From assembly GCF_011087585.1 (NCBI RefSeq), contig NZ_VJOT01000044.1, positions 1-64,000 on the forward strand: DNA of 64,000 bases, read 5' to 3'. The stretch is from Neochlamydia sp. AcF84 (GTDB lineage: Bacteria; Chlamydiota; Chlamydiia; Chlamydiales; Parachlamydiaceae). Of this stretch, positions 9,702 through 20,268 are shown in pieces (the first letter of the stretch is position 1; each line of letters opens with the position of its first letter). The translations under genes and the position numbers were made by a program. Below the pieces are notes generated by a model. The model saw nothing but the letters and a program-made list of their open reading frames with translations. It did no database searches and was not told where the DNA came from.

Positions 9702-9760
9702 AGGAATATACTATAGAGCAAAAATAGGTGTCTGTCCAAATATTTCTTAATAGGTAAGTT

Positions 9761-11809
9761 TTGAGCAACCGTCACATTTACTCAGATGAAGAGCCTCAAC
9801 AGCTCTTTCAAAATCTTGCTTTTGAAAAGGATAAAGCTAATGAACTGGAGAAGGAGCTTCAAAACGTGAAGTTAGAACAAACTATGCTTTTATCAGAAAA
9901 TGATCCCCTCAAACCTTCTCGCAATCTTTCTTATAAAAGAAAGGAAAGCGTGGATAATTTGAAGAATATGTTAGCTAGGTACAAAAAGAAGAATGTTTTA
10001 AGTAGCCCAGTTGCAGATGAAAATGTCCATCAGAGAAATAAGCAGGAAAGTAACTTAGCTTATCAATTACATTTACATAATAAAAAGCTTACTCAAGAAA
10101 ATATAGCTCTTTTAGAGCAACAAAAAAGCCTTAAAGCTCTTTATGATCAATTAGTAGCCGATTTAAAAGAAGCTCAGCAAAAAGAGGAGAATGATCAAGC
10201 TGTTTTGCCTAGATCTTCTGAGTTAGCAGACTCTTATCAAGAAGCCTTATTGCAAAATCAACAGCAGAAAGAACAGCTAGAAAAATTGACATTAGTCGTA
10301 CAAGAACAAGAAAAAAAGATTCATGAGCTAATTCAGGAAGACCCCACTCACGATAGACGGCAAGAGGATATGCTAGGCACGGAGACAAAGCTAGAGCAAG
10401 AACCCAAAAATATCCATGCTTTAAAGATGGAAAATCATGCTTTAGCTAAAAAGCTTGCCGAAATCCAAAAGCACTCTACTCAACTAGAGCGCGTACTTAA
10501 ACATCTGCACGAAAGATCCAAAGAAGCTTATTTAGAGCTCAATCAGCTAAGAGAAGATTTTCAACGTTCCGAAGAAGCTGTTTTTAATCTTACCGGGCAA
10601 TTGGAGGTAGCACAGAAGCGCATCCACCAGCAGATAGAGGCCTTAAACAATGAAAAGGCTGAGAAACAGGAATTAATGGAAGAAATTCATGCTTTGCAAC
10701 TACAATTTAGCTCTCTTAAAACAAAATTAGCCGAAGAAAGAGAAGCTTTTAATAAAATTAAAGATGAGAAAATGCGCTTAGAAACCTCTATGACTGAGAA
10801 AGACCAGCTTTTTAATCAGTTAGAAAAGGAGATCTCCTTCATTAAGGAAGATTTATCTAAAGGTATGCGGGAAGCTAAAGAAATCGAAAGCTGCTATATG
10901 AATGCCGTAAGTGAAAAAATAGCTCTTTATAATAAGGTGTTGCAAGGTGAAGAGACCCTAGCCTCCCAGCAAAATGAGAATAAAGCCCTCCAATGCAAAC
11001 TTGAGCAAATCTCAACAAAAGAAAATGATTTCAAAGAGCAGCTGTTACGATTAGAGAATTTGCTGCATGAACAGCAGTTGGAGGCAGAGAGGCAAAAACA
11101 GCAGCATTCTCAAGAGCTTGAAAGCAGTTTACAGCAGCAGCAAGATTTATTTAAGCTAAAAGAACAACAAGTAGAAGCTGATCAAAAGGAAATTACCTAT
11201 CTTTCTCAAGAAAAGTTCAGACTTGAAGATACTCTATCTATAATGACTCGTTATCAAGAGGAGCAAGATGCGCGCATTAAAGTAGCCCAACAGCATTTGG
11301 GTAAAAAAGTTAAAGAGGTTGCCCTTCTTAATGAAAAAATTGAAGAGCAAAAATCCCTGATTGCTGATCTAGAAGAAAATTTAAATCAGCTTAAAATTAA
11401 AATGAATGAAAGGCAAAACTCTTTTGAACAGCAGTTAATGCAGGAAAGTAAAACTCAACATCTGTTGCAGGAAACTATTCGAGCGGCTGAGAGTCAGGTA
11501 GCCCAATGGGAAGCCAAATACCAACAGGCGGAGGAAAATCTTAAAACCTTAGAAGAAAAGCAGCAGCAGATGCATAGCTTATTGGCTAGCTTAAGTCATG
11601 TGATAGGGGCTCAGGATATTATATCGCAAGGCGAGCTTTCTAGGGGGACTGTTACACCCAAGAGACCTACTGAATGGGAAGAGGCGTCTGCGCAGATTTC
11701 TTTAAATGATGAGCACTCTTCTCTTCCTGATGAGCAACTGGAATCGCAGCCTTCTTTGTTTGATGCAAGGCCTGCCTCTTCTCCCCTACGCCAAAATTTA
11801 TTTGATTAA
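9761..11809 (+). CDS. Long coiled-coil protein upstream of ruvC
   Basis: This 682-residue protein starts at a TTG (9761) preceded by AGGTAAG. It is almost entirely charged and heptad-rich (Glu, Lys, Gln, Leu), predicting a long coiled coil from about residue 20 to 610. The tail is less regular and acidic and ends in SPLRQNLFD. No signal peptide, membrane segment or enzymatic motif is visible. ruvC begins 9 bases after its stop, so the two are surely cotranscribed. In C. trachomatis the gene next to ruvC (CT502) is also a hypothetical (CT503); homology to it is a guess from position. A structural or scaffolding role is all that can be suggested. Confidence 0.8.
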   Translation: MSNRHIYSDEEPQQLFQNLAFEKDKANELEKELQNVKLEQTMLLSENDPLKPSRNLSYKRKESVDNLKNMLARYKKKNVLSSPVADENVHQRNKQESNLAYQLHLHNKKLTQENIALLEQQKSLKALYDQLVADLKEAQQKEENDQAVLPRSSELADSYQEALLQNQQQKEQLEKLTLVVQEQEKKIHELIQEDPTHDRRQEDMLGTETKLEQEPKNIHALKMENHALAKKLAEIQKHSTQLERVLKHLHERSKEAYLELNQLREDFQRSEEAVFNLTGQLEVAQKRIHQQIEALNNEKAEKQELMEEIHALQLQFSSLKTKLAEEREAFNKIKDEKMRLETSMTEKDQLFNQLEKEISFIKEDLSKGMREAKEIESCYMNAVSEKIALYNKVLQGEETLASQQNENKALQCKLEQISTKENDFKEQLLRLENLLHEQQLEAERQKQQHSQELESSLQQQQDLFKLKEQQVEADQKEITYLSQEKFRLEDTLSIMTRYQEEQDARIKVAQQHLGKKVKEVALLNEKIEEQKSLIADLEENLNQLKIKMNERQNSFEQQLMQESKTQHLLQETIRAAESQVAQWEAKYQQAEENLKTLEEKQQQMHSLLASLSHVIGAQDIISQGELSRGTVTPKRPTEWEEASAQISLNDEHSSLPDEQLESQPSLFDARPASSPLRQNLFD

Positions 11810-11818
11810 AGGATATTT

Positions 11819-12316
11819 GTGATAATTATTGGAATTGATCCTGGCACGCGCATCACAGGATATGGCATTATTAGAGTTTTAGGAAATGTTTATCAAGTTC
11901 TAGATTATGGGTGTATACGCCCGCCCGCTAATTATAAATTAACAGAACGCTATCTGGTTATTTTTAATGCACTAGAGGCCCTTATTCATCGGTATTCCCC
12001 TGAGGCCCTTGCCGTGGAAACGCAGTATGTCAGTAAAAATGTGCAAAGTGCGATTAAGCTAGGAATGGCACGAGGAATTGCAATTTTAGCAGCCAAGAAA
12101 AAAGGGATTGCTATTTTTGAATATTCGCCTTCTAAAGCTAAGCTGGCGGTGGTAGGCAATGGAAGCGCTAGCAAAGGACAAGTGCAAAAGATGGTGCAAC
12201 TTCTTTTAAAGCTCGCTCAGCCTCCTAAGCCGGAGGATGCTGCGGATGCTTTAGCGTTGGCAATCTGCCATGCCCATGCGGCCCAATGTAAGAGTCTCTA
12301 TGAAGCGGAAATTTAA
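11819..12316 (+). CDS. ruvC: Holliday junction resolvase RuvC
   Basis: RuvC cleaves Holliday junctions in recombinational repair together with the RuvAB branch-migration complex. The protein of 165 residues starts at GTG (11819) with AAAGGA upstream. It opens MIIIGIDPGTRITGYGII, with the catalytic Asp in IDPG. The second acid is in ALAVETQYV, and the last acidic pair is in PKPEDAADALALAICHAH near the C-terminus. Length and all four acidic positions look normal. It lies 9 bases after the coiled-coil gene and 20 bases before ruvA; ruvB is not in the window. Confidence 0.97.
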   Translation: MIIIGIDPGTRITGYGIIRVLGNVYQVLDYGCIRPPANYKLTERYLVIFNALEALIHRYSPEALAVETQYVSKNVQSAIKLGMARGIAILAAKKKGIAIFEYSPSKAKLAVVGNGSASKGQVQKMVQLLLKLAQPPKPEDAADALALAICHAHAAQCKSLYEAEI

Positions 12317-12336
12317 TATTAAATAACAGGTGAGAA

Positions 12337-12942
12337 GTGATAGCTTATATAAAAGGAGCTTTAACGCAATTGACCGCCTTATTTGCTGTAATTGAAAGTG
12401 GTGGTATAGGCTACAAAATCTTAATTCCTGCAAATCTTTTTGCAAAGCTTCCCTCCCTACAGGAAGATGTTTTGCTTTACACTGCCTTTGTCATTAGAGA
12501 AAATTCCCAGACGTTATATGGATTTTTAAATAGCGAAGATCGCGAGCTTTTTGAAGCTTTAATGAATGTAACAGGCGTAGGGCCAAAGATGGCCTTAAAC
12601 ATTATAGGCCATCTATCAGGGCGTGAGCTGCAGCGGGCTATTCATAATCATGAGATAGCTACCATCAGCAAAGTTCCAGGCATTGGCAAGAAAACTGCAG
12701 AACGTTTGATGATAGAAATGCGCGATAAAATTCCAGCTATACTGCTTCCTGATCCTGAAGAGCTGGTTGCCTATCCCTCTACCGACCCCCAGGCTCAGAA
12801 AATTAAAGATGCGATGAGCGCTTTGATCAATCTAGGTTACAATCAACTGATTGCCCAACAAGCTATTAAAAAATGCTTGAAAGAATTGCCTGAAACGATT
12901 GAGTTGAGTGAATTGATTACTGCTGCTCTTAAGAATGTATAA
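12337..12942 (+). CDS. ruvA: Holliday junction branch migration protein RuvA
   Basis: RuvA binds four-way junctions as a tetramer and loads the RuvB helicase. The 201-residue protein starts at GTG (12337) with AGGTGAGA just upstream. Domain I starts MIAYIKGALTQL and ends near TLYGFLNSEDRELFEAL. The two helix-hairpin-helix motifs are VTGVGPKMALNIIG and VPGIGKKTAERLMIEM, and the C-terminal domain III (about 150-201) contacts RuvB. It ends in convergent orientation to mfd, with 129 bases between the stops. Confidence 0.97.
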   Translation: MIAYIKGALTQLTALFAVIESGGIGYKILIPANLFAKLPSLQEDVLLYTAFVIRENSQTLYGFLNSEDRELFEALMNVTGVGPKMALNIIGHLSGRELQRAIHNHEIATISKVPGIGKKTAERLMIEMRDKIPAILLPDPEELVAYPSTDPQAQKIKDAMSALINLGYNQLIAQQAIKKCLKELPETIELSELITAALKNV

Positions 12943-13071
12943 AAAAACAACCTTTTAGGCTTATATATTTCTTCACCTTTAACGTTCGTATGTGTGCAGA
13001 GCTTATATAAAGATAGCAAATAAGCTCCCATGTTAAGGACCAGCTCTCAAGGGATTTCCTTAAATTGCTTT

Positions 13072-16000
13072 TTACATCTCTTGCATAGCTTGAATAACCT
13101 TGCTCTCCAGCTGCTCACCATTTTTAAAGGGACCTATTAGCGTTCGCTTATTTTTTGTCTGCTTACCTTTCTGCTGCTCTAAGCTTAAAGAAAACTTATC
13201 GAGCTTTAAAAGAGTAAAGCCGTGGGTAGAAGCATATACACGTATTTTTGTAAGATGATATAGCCAATTAGCAGCTTCAGGAGGTTTTCCGAAACGGTCT
13301 TTAATTTCTTCCCAGATAGCCTCTACCTCTTCGTGGGTGATGGCTTCTCCTAGTCTTTGATAAATTTCCATGCGTAAGCTGACTTCATTAATAAATTCTT
13401 CTGGCAATCGTGCGTCTAGCAGGGGAAAATCCATTTTAGTATCCACAAGCAGGCTGGATATTTTACCTTGCAAAGTCTGTATAGTTCTTTTTAGTAGCTT
13501 ACAATATAAATGAAAGCCAATAGCAGCTACCTGTCCGGATTGCTCATGGCCCAAAATATTTCCTGCCCCGCGGATTTCAAGATCGCGCATAGCAATTTTC
13601 ATACCGCCACCATATCCTTGCGCTTCCATCAACACATTCAACCTTTTGCGCGAAAGTTCTGGCAACGAGCGTAGACGAGGAACCATAAAATAGGCATAAG
13701 CTTTTCTATTCCATCGGCCTACTCGGCCACGCAATTGGTATAGATCCGCTAGCCCAAAAGTATCGGCACGGTCGATTAAAATAGTGTTGGCATTAGGAAT
13801 ATCAATCCCGTTTTCTACAATTGTCGTAGCTACCAAGATATCTGCTTGGCCGCTTTTGAAAGCATGGAAAACAGCATCTATTTCTTGACTGCTCATCTGT
13901 CCATGTCCTACTACAATACGAGCGTGGGGTAAAAGTTTTTTGAGGCGAGCGGCATACTCATAGATGGATTCTACGCGATTGTGGATAAGATAAGCTTGGC
14001 CATTACGAGATAATTCACGTAATAAAGCACTCTTAAGTGTTTCATCATTAGATTCCGTGATGAGAGTAGTAATAGGCAAGCGATCTTGAGGGGGAGTGTT
14101 AATGATAGACATGTCGCGTGCTCCGATGAGTGACATGTAAAGGGTGCGTGGAATGGGCGTAGCAGAAAGCGTTAAACATTCAATAGAGTTTTTAATTTTT
14201 TTCAGCTGTTCTTTAGCTTTAACACCAAAACGTTGTTCTTCGTCGATGATAACCAACCCTAAATCTTTAAAAATAACATCTTTGCCTATCAAACGATGGG
14301 TACCAATAACAATATCGACAGAGCCCTTAGCAATGCCCTCTAAGGTGTCTTTCATTTGTTTGGTGGAACGAAAGCGAGACATGACGGCGATACTGATAGG
14401 GAAACTGCTCATTCTTTCAACAAAATTTTCATAATGCTGCATGGCTAACACGGTGGTGGGAACTAAGACCGCCACCTGCTTGCTACCGTCAACCACTGCT
14501 TTAAAAGCAGCACGCATAGCGACTTCTGTTTTCCCATATCCCACATCGCCACAGATCAGGCGATCCATGCATTTTTTTTCTTGCATGTCAGCTTTAATGG
14601 CAGCAATAGCAGCTAGTTGATCTTCAGTTTCCACAAAAGGAAAATCTTCTTCGAAAGCCTGCATATCTGGGCTGTCTTCCGAATAGGCATGGCCTTCTTT
14701 CATAGAGCGTTTAGCGTATAGCTCTAAAAGATCGGCCGCATAGCTCATGATAGCCCGCTCAGTATTTTCTTTAGTTTTTTTCCAACGACTGCTGCCTAGA
14801 TGATGCAGTTTGGGAATTTCTTCATTAGCTCCTATATATTTGCTAATTAAGTAAGCTTGATTAAGAGGGACAAATAATTTAGCGTTGTCAGCATATTCAA
14901 TGACAAAATATTCACTGAGTGTCCCTTGAAGATTAGAGCGTTTTTCTAATCCAATAAATTTACCGATTCCATTATTGAGGTGCACCACAAGCTCTCCTGC
15001 AGATAAATCATAGCTCTCCATCGGGGTAGTATGATAAGTGCTGCGCTGTTTCTGTCGGCGAATTTTATATCGATGCGTGATCTCGGTGGCAGGTAAGATG
15101 ATCAGCTTTTGATCTTCTAAGACAAATCCGCTAGATAAGTAGTGAAGGTGGAAAAAAGTATTTTCCGGAAGGGTAATATTAGCCTCATGAAGGCGTTTTT
15201 TTAGATTACTTTCTTCTAAGGCAGTGGCACAAAGAAAATGAAGATGATAATCTGATCGCCCAAGCTTAGAAAGGGATAAGAGAATTTCTTGGCCGTTAAT
15301 CTCTGCGTTCTCTGCCTGCTCAGGCAACAGGAAATGACCAAGAGGAATGAAAGGATGAGACCAACGTCGAGCCTGAAATTCGCTTGCGAATAGATAAAAA
15401 GAGAGCTTGTAGAGAGGAGCCTGCTTAGAATAATAATTTGTAGAAGTTTTATCAAGGATGCGAACTTCGCTTAATTCTTCTATAGGATTTTGACTAAGAA
15501 AGATTTTTTGTAGGGGGGCCATCGCTTCCATGAACTGTCCGATGCTGCAAAAGGTAGGCGTTGAGCTACCACAAATATTGACAAGAGAAGCATAACGATC
15601 TTCTAAAGCGAGTATGTCATCAAAGACCACGATAGTCTCAGGACCTAAATAATCCAAGATTGTGCATAGATGAGGCTCAGGTTTTAATAATTCTAACTCT
15701 TTAGCAGGCGGAATCTCTATTTTTTCTACACTGCGGATAGACTTTTGCCCAATAGGATCATAGATGCGGATGGATTCAATTTCATCCCCCCAGAAGTCAA
15801 GCCGAAAAGGATCAGGGGAAGAAACAGGAAAAATGTCAATAATTCCGCCGCGAATAGCAAATTCTCCTTTATCCGCAGCCACAGCTCTTCTTTGATATCC
15901 CATGCTCACTAGGCGCTCTGTAAAAATTTCAAAAGAGATAGATGTTTGAAGGGTCAGGTGCATGTAGAGCTGCTTAAATTTTTGGGGAGGGATCAGACGT

Positions 16001-16368
16001 TGCAAGCAAGCTTGCAAGCCAGAAAGAATAATGTGAGGGCCTTCTTGGTGCATTAGCTGTTCTAAAACTTTATACCGCTCGCCCACTACATCAGGACTAG
16101 GTGCGATGTTTTCAGAGGGCAAAGTCTCCCAAGCGGGAAATTCAATAGCGGATTGCCCAGCAAAAAATGGAAAATCGTGATATAAGCGGGTCTCTTCTAA
16201 GCTAGCCCCTGTTAAAATAAGAATGTTTTTGCCAGTGGCTTGCTTGGCTAAAGAAGCTATAAAAGCCTTGGCTGCATTCCATGTTTCTTCAATAAGAATG
16301 GAATCATGATTTTTTAAAGCTTCTTCAAGCTTTTGAATTTTTTCACTTTTGATTATTTCTTTAAACAC
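13072..16368 (-). CDS. mfd: Transcription-repair coupling factor Mfd
   Basis: Mfd removes RNA polymerase stalled at lesions and recruits UvrA to the template strand. The 1098-residue protein has the UvrB-like N-terminal module, including AIRGGIIDIFPV. The RNA polymerase interaction domain (about 455-530) includes GELVVHLNNGIGKFIGLEKR. The superfamily 2 translocase has Walker A GDVGYGKTEVAMRAAF (Lys613), DEEQRFG and QLRGRVGRWNRKAYAYF. The C-terminal TRCF domain follows. It is somewhat shorter than E. coli Mfd (1148). mfd next to alaS is also the order in C. trachomatis (CT748-CT749). Confidence 0.97.
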   Translation of the reverse strand: MFKEIIKSEKIQKLEEALKNHDSILIEETWNAAKAFIASLAKQATGKNILILTGASLEETRLYHDFPFFAGQSAIEFPAWETLPSENIAPSPDVVGERYKVLEQLMHQEGPHIILSGLQACLQRLIPPQKFKQLYMHLTLQTSISFEIFTERLVSMGYQRRAVAADKGEFAIRGGIIDIFPVSSPDPFRLDFWGDEIESIRIYDPIGQKSIRSVEKIEIPPAKELELLKPEPHLCTILDYLGPETIVVFDDILALEDRYASLVNICGSSTPTFCSIGQFMEAMAPLQKIFLSQNPIEELSEVRILDKTSTNYYSKQAPLYKLSFYLFASEFQARRWSHPFIPLGHFLLPEQAENAEINGQEILLSLSKLGRSDYHLHFLCATALEESNLKKRLHEANITLPENTFFHLHYLSSGFVLEDQKLIILPATEITHRYKIRRQKQRSTYHTTPMESYDLSAGELVVHLNNGIGKFIGLEKRSNLQGTLSEYFVIEYADNAKLFVPLNQAYLISKYIGANEEIPKLHHLGSSRWKKTKENTERAIMSYAADLLELYAKRSMKEGHAYSEDSPDMQAFEEDFPFVETEDQLAAIAAIKADMQEKKCMDRLICGDVGYGKTEVAMRAAFKAVVDGSKQVAVLVPTTVLAMQHYENFVERMSSFPISIAVMSRFRSTKQMKDTLEGIAKGSVDIVIGTHRLIGKDVIFKDLGLVIIDEEQRFGVKAKEQLKKIKNSIECLTLSATPIPRTLYMSLIGARDMSIINTPPQDRLPITTLITESNDETLKSALLRELSRNGQAYLIHNRVESIYEYAARLKKLLPHARIVVGHGQMSSQEIDAVFHAFKSGQADILVATTIVENGIDIPNANTILIDRADTFGLADLYQLRGRVGRWNRKAYAYFMVPRLRSLPELSRKRLNVLMEAQGYGGGMKIAMRDLEIRGAGNILGHEQSGQVAAIGFHLYCKLLKRTIQTLQGKISSLLVDTKMDFPLLDARLPEEFINEVSLRMEIYQRLGEAITHEEVEAIWEEIKDRFGKPPEAANWLYHLTKIRVYASTHGFTLLKLDKFSLSLEQQKGKQTKNKRTLIGPFKNGEQLESKVIQAMQEM

Positions 16369-16898
16369 TGTTTTGCCTCAAGAAGAAGGTAAAGAAAATA
16401 AATAAGATACACTTTAAATAGGCTTTTTTGCACCAGTATTAATTCCTTATTGGCCTTAAGCCTAATGAATAGCCGAGAGCACTCGACCTGCGTGGGAAAA
16501 TTTTGTAAAAGAGGAATTCTTAAGAAATAGAAAGCCAGAGGGTAGAAAAGAAATATCGGGATGATAAAGTCCATAAATTTAAAACCTTAAAAGGCTTATT
16601 GGGAAAAAATTATTATAGTCAACTGATTATTAAAAAGTTAATTCCTAATTGAATGCTGGAGATATATTTTTGAAAGGGAGCCTATTGAAAATAGATGGGA
16701 GCGGGCAAGGAATGACTAAACACTAGGTAAATAGGCAAGATGAAGTAGAGGGACTAAAAAACTACAAAGGTAACCAGTTTGCGCAAGGGGACATCTACAC
16801 AAAAGGGCAGCGAAGAGAAAAAAGGGAGGGCGACCTTTGATGCTAGAGCTACCAGCAGCTTGCGGAAAGTAAAATGAGCGAGAGAAAATATTTTCCTC
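16369..16898. other. Intergenic region between alaS and mfd
   Basis: These 530 bases separate the alaS stop from the mfd start. A minus-strand frame at 16353-16574 would encode 73 hydrophobic residues but overlaps the mfd start, has no clear ribosome site and matches nothing known; it is not called. A weak A/T hairpin lies around 16881-16900 at the alaS stop and could contribute to termination. No RNA gene or IS remnant is recognised. Confidence 0.4.
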
Positions 16899-19547
16899 TC
16901 AGCCAACTTTTTTATCGGAAGGTCGATCTCCAAGCATTTCACGTACTTGTGCTAAGGCCTGCTCAACCTTATGAGGGGCTTTTCCTCCTGCTTGGGCATT
17001 GCTAGGCTTGCCTCCTCCGCTACCTTCAATAGTGGGGGCAATCTTCTTGACTATCTCAGAAGCTTGGATGCCTTGGGCCACTAAATCTTCAGTTACACGA
17101 ATGATAAATTGGCAGCGCTCTTCATAAGAAGCTGCAAGGATTAACACACCTGATTTAAAGCGTGCCATAAGGTCTTCAGCACATAAGCGCAGTTCCTCAG
17201 GGGAGAGATCCACTTGGGATGCAATCAGATTAACTTGAGGAAGTTTTTCCATTTTTTCTAAAAGAGAGTGGACAAGATTATCTCTTTGGATTTTTTGAAG
17301 GTTTTTTAGCTGCTGAGATAATTGCTTATTTTCTTCTAATAGCTTTTCTGTTTTTTCTTTTAGCTTAGCAGGCGATGTTTTTAGTAAAGCTGCACTCTCT
17401 AAGATTGTTTTTTCTGCTTCACGATTGAGAGCTTCAGCTTCTGCCCCCGTAACTGCTTCAATGCGTCGCACGCCTGCAGCAATGCTGCTTTCTTTGGCGA
17501 TACGAAAATAACCAATAGTGCCTAAAAAATTGGTATGCGTGCCTCCGCATAACTCTTTAGAATAGTCTATATCCACAACTCGCACGAGAGAACTATATTT
17601 TTCCCCAAAAAATTGTTTAATATCTTCTCTTTTTTGCGCCTCTTCATAGGGAATTTCATACCCTTTGACGGCTTGATTAGTGCGAATTTTAGCATTAATC
17701 AGATCCTCAAGAGCTAAGATTTCTTCATGAGTCAAGGCTTTATGATGATTGAAGTCAAAGCGGAGGCGTTCAGCATCTACTACCGAGCCAGCCTGCTTGA
17801 TGTGCTCTCCTAATACCTGAGAAAGAGCCCAATGTAGAAGATGGGTAGCTGTGTGGTTGTTAGCAATCTTTTGACGTCGTCTTGAATCGATCGTGGCTGT
17901 CAAGGTATCCGCTGTGGTCAAGCAGCCTTTTTCTACTCTACCTATGTGAGCGATAATACCTTTATAGGGGGATTTACAATCCATAACTTGAAAGAGCTTG
18001 TGATCTCCTTTAATAACTCCTAGATCTCCTATTTGTCCACCCATTTCTGCGTAAAAGGGTGTTTGGTCAAGAAGAATAATGCCTTCCTGGCCTTCTTCTA
18101 GGGAGGTGACAAATTCCCCGTTGTGGAGAATGCCTTGGATTTTACTTAAAGTCTGTTGTTGCTGATAGCCTACAAATTTTGTAGATCCATGCTTTTCAGT
18201 AAAACTTGCGTATAGATTTTCTGAAGCTACTTTTTGGATAGTTTTTTGAGAGCTACGAGAACGTTCTTTAGCCTCTTGCTCTAGAATTTGATAGCGTTCT
18301 ACATCAACAGTAAGAGCTGAATCTTTAGCAATCAATAGGATTTCTTCCATGGGCAGGCCATACGTATCTTTAAGTTTAAAAGCTTCATCACCTGTAATTT
18401 TTTTGTTGCTGCCTTGAGCTTTATCAATGATTTGATTAAGAATATTGCCACCTCGGCGTAAGGTACGGAAAAAAGCTTCTTCTTCTATCGTTAAAATTTC
18501 AGCAATAAGACTTTGTCCTCTTTGCAATTCTTTATAGTCGCTGCCCATCGTTTCAACTAGCCGAGGAAGTACTTTAGCTAGGAAAGGATCTTCTATCCCT
18601 AACATACGTCCATAGCGTACAGCACGTCTTAAAACTTTCCTTAAAACATATCCTCGGTCGATATTACTGGGCTGAACCCCATCGGCTATAGCAAAAGCTA
18701 AGCAGCGCAAATGGTCGACAATCACACGAAAAGCAGGGGCTAGATGAGGATTAGCAGGGTCATAAGGAATGCCTGAGACCTGCTCAACTTGAGCGATTAA
18801 GCTACGTAACACATCTGTTTCAAAGACAGAATCTACATCCATCTTTAGGCTAATCACGCGTTCTAAGCCTGCTCCGGTATCTATCGATGGCTTAGGTAGA
18901 GGAGCAAGCTGCGCAGGCGATGAGCGATTATATTGCATGAAGACTAAATTCCAAAATTCAAGATAGCGACTTCCTTCGCTATCTTCACTAAGCTTAGAAG
19001 CTTTGCCATATTTAGGCCCTCGATCATAGTATAGCTCAGAACAAGGTCCACAAGGCCCTACCTCTCCCATCGCCCAAAAGTTGTCCTTTTCATCTAGACG
19101 AGTAATTTTATGGGTAGGGACATACTGGGTCCAAAGCTCGAAAGCTTCCTCATCTTCTCGGAAAACGCTAGGCCAGATGCGCTCTGCCTCAAATCCAAAA
19201 ACTTGAGTAGAAACTTCCCAAGCAAATTGAATAGCTTCTGCTTTAAAATAGTCGCCAAAGGAAAAATTGCCGAGCATCTCAAAGAATGTTAAATGCCGTG
19301 CGGTATGCCCTACATTTTCAAGATCATTATGTTTTCCTCCCACCCGGATGCATTTCTGGGAGGTAGTCGCTCGATTATAATCTCGTATAGTATCGCCCAA
19401 GAAAACGTCTTTAAATTGGTTCATGCCTGCATTGGTAAAAAGAAGAGTAGGATCATCGTGAGGCACTACAGGGGAGGAGGCAATTATAGAGTGTTGCTTA
19501 TTTTTAAAATAATGGAGAAATTGGCGACGAATTTCTTGAGTAAGCAT
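16899..19547 (-). CDS. alaS: Alanine--tRNA ligase
   Basis: AlaRS charges tRNA-Ala and edits mischarged serine and glycine. The 882-residue protein is of the usual length. The catalytic core (about 1-440) contains [20 protein letters not shown] and [14 protein letters not shown]. The editing domain has the zinc/active-site motifs [11 protein letters not shown] and [11 protein letters not shown] coiled-coil stretch and the C-Ala domain, with [14 protein letters not shown], follow. All parts are intact. The start is the ATG at 19547, [14 protein letters not shown], as in homologues. In Chlamydia alaS is followed by tkt; here about 6 kb of accessory DNA separates them. Confidence 0.97.
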   Translation of the reverse strand: MLTQEIRRQFLHYFKNKQHSIIASSPVVPHDDPTLLFTNAGMNQFKDVFLGDTIRDYNRATTSQKCIRVGGKHNDLENVGHTARHLTFFEMLGNFSFGDYFKAEAIQFAWEVSTQVFGFEAERIWPSVFREDEEAFELWTQYVPTHKITRLDEKDNFWAMGEVGPCGPCSELYYDRGPKYGKASKLSEDSEGSRYLEFWNLVFMQYNRSSPAQLAPLPKPSIDTGAGLERVISLKMDVDSVFETDVLRSLIAQVEQVSGIPYDPANPHLAPAFRVIVDHLRCLAFAIADGVQPSNIDRGYVLRKVLRRAVRYGRMLGIEDPFLAKVLPRLVETMGSDYKELQRGQSLIAEILTIEEEAFFRTLRRGGNILNQIIDKAQGSNKKITGDEAFKLKDTYGLPMEEILLIAKDSALTVDVERYQILEQEAKERSRSSQKTIQKVASENLYASFTEKHGSTKFVGYQQQQTLSKIQGILHNGEFVTSLEEGQEGIILLDQTPFYAEMGGQIGDLGVIKGDHKLFQVMDCKSPYKGIIAHIGRVEKGCLTTADTLTATIDSRRRQKIANNHTATHLLHWALSQVLGEHIKQAGSVVDAERLRFDFNHHKALTHEEILALEDLINAKIRTNQAVKGYEIPYEEAQKREDIKQFFGEKYSSLVRVVDIDYSKELCGGTHTNFLGTIGYFRIAKESSIAAGVRRIEAVTGAEAEALNREAEKTILESAALLKTSPAKLKEKTEKLLEENKQLSQQLKNLQKIQRDNLVHSLLEKMEKLPQVNLIASQVDLSPEELRLCAEDLMARFKSGVLILAASYEERCQFIIRVTEDLVAQGIQASEIVKKIAPTIEGSGGGKPSNAQAGGKAPHKVEQALAQVREMLGDRPSDKKVG

Positions 19548-20190
19548 TGAAAATTCCTGATGGATGAAAAAGTAAAAGATTATATCTTAAGAAAGCTTTT
19601 TCCTTCTAGCGGATTAGTTTTCGAAAAAATTGTAAGGTTAAAAGATAAAGCTTTCGCATTTTTTCCCTTCTTGGCCATTCAGAATGTGTTTGGCTTGTAG
19701 CCTTTAGACTGCGTAGGAAATGGAATAGGCTTGTAATGGGACGAGGCTTGCTTGGATTGATTATTACCCCATAACAAGGCTAGCTTCCTTTAGCAAAGTT
19801 TGCCATGCGGGGAGACCTGCTTAGTTTCTCAATAGTTTAAAGCTGAAATTTTGCGATCCAAAATTCGGTCACAAGATGCCTTTATATATTGAGACCAGCC
19901 TAAGGTATTGCCACAATATGCATGCCACTTGCCCTATACAATTTCCCTGTAAATTCTTTAGTAAGGCCCTATACAAGGCCTTTCATGGTGGCAAAAATTA
20001 CTTGAGGAAGGAAAGCAACAGGATTGCAGCAGAAAATAGCATTAATAAAATGCATAAGGCCAAAAAATAATCGATGCAAAAAATACGGAAGTCACACGAG
20101 CAGCAAGATTGGCTACGGAATTTGAAAAGTCTAGTTTCCTGTATGCAAGAAAAATGCATTGAGACAATTTTGCATGAGTGGATTATCCTT
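19548..20190. other. Intergenic region upstream of alaS
   Basis: This 640-base stretch lies between the terminator of the coiled-coil gene at 20269 and alaS. It presumably carries the alaS promoter. A 64-codon plus-strand frame at 19876-20070 has no family resemblance and no ribosome site and is not called. No RNA gene is recognised. Confidence 0.4.
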
Positions 20191-20225
20191 AAAAAAAAGC
20201 TGCTAGGATTAACCCAGCAGCTTTC
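20191..20225 (-). terminator. Rho-independent terminator of the gene at 20269
   Basis: On the minus strand AAGCTGCT, a loop of about 11 bases and AGCAGCTT are followed by a run of eight T (the A run at 20191-20198 on the plus strand). It lies about 45 bases beyond the stop codon of the coiled-coil gene, so it most probably ends that transcript before alaS. Confidence 0.8.
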
Positions 20226-20268
20226 CTAACAAGAAATTAAATATTCCTTTATTTGGATTTTTACTTAA

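Noticed and set aside
16353..16574. Hydrophobic 73-codon minus-strand frame upstream of mfd
   Set aside because: It overlaps the mfd start by 16 bases in another frame and has no ribosome site or recognisable family. AT-rich sequence gives such frames by chance.
16881..16900. Possible terminator at the alaS stop
   Set aside because: The stem is mostly A/T pairs with a bulge and overlaps the stop codon; no U run follows on the minus strand. It is too weak to list.
19876..20070. 64-codon plus-strand frame between alaS and the coiled-coil gene
   Set aside because: No ribosome site, no recognisable family and mixed composition; probably chance.
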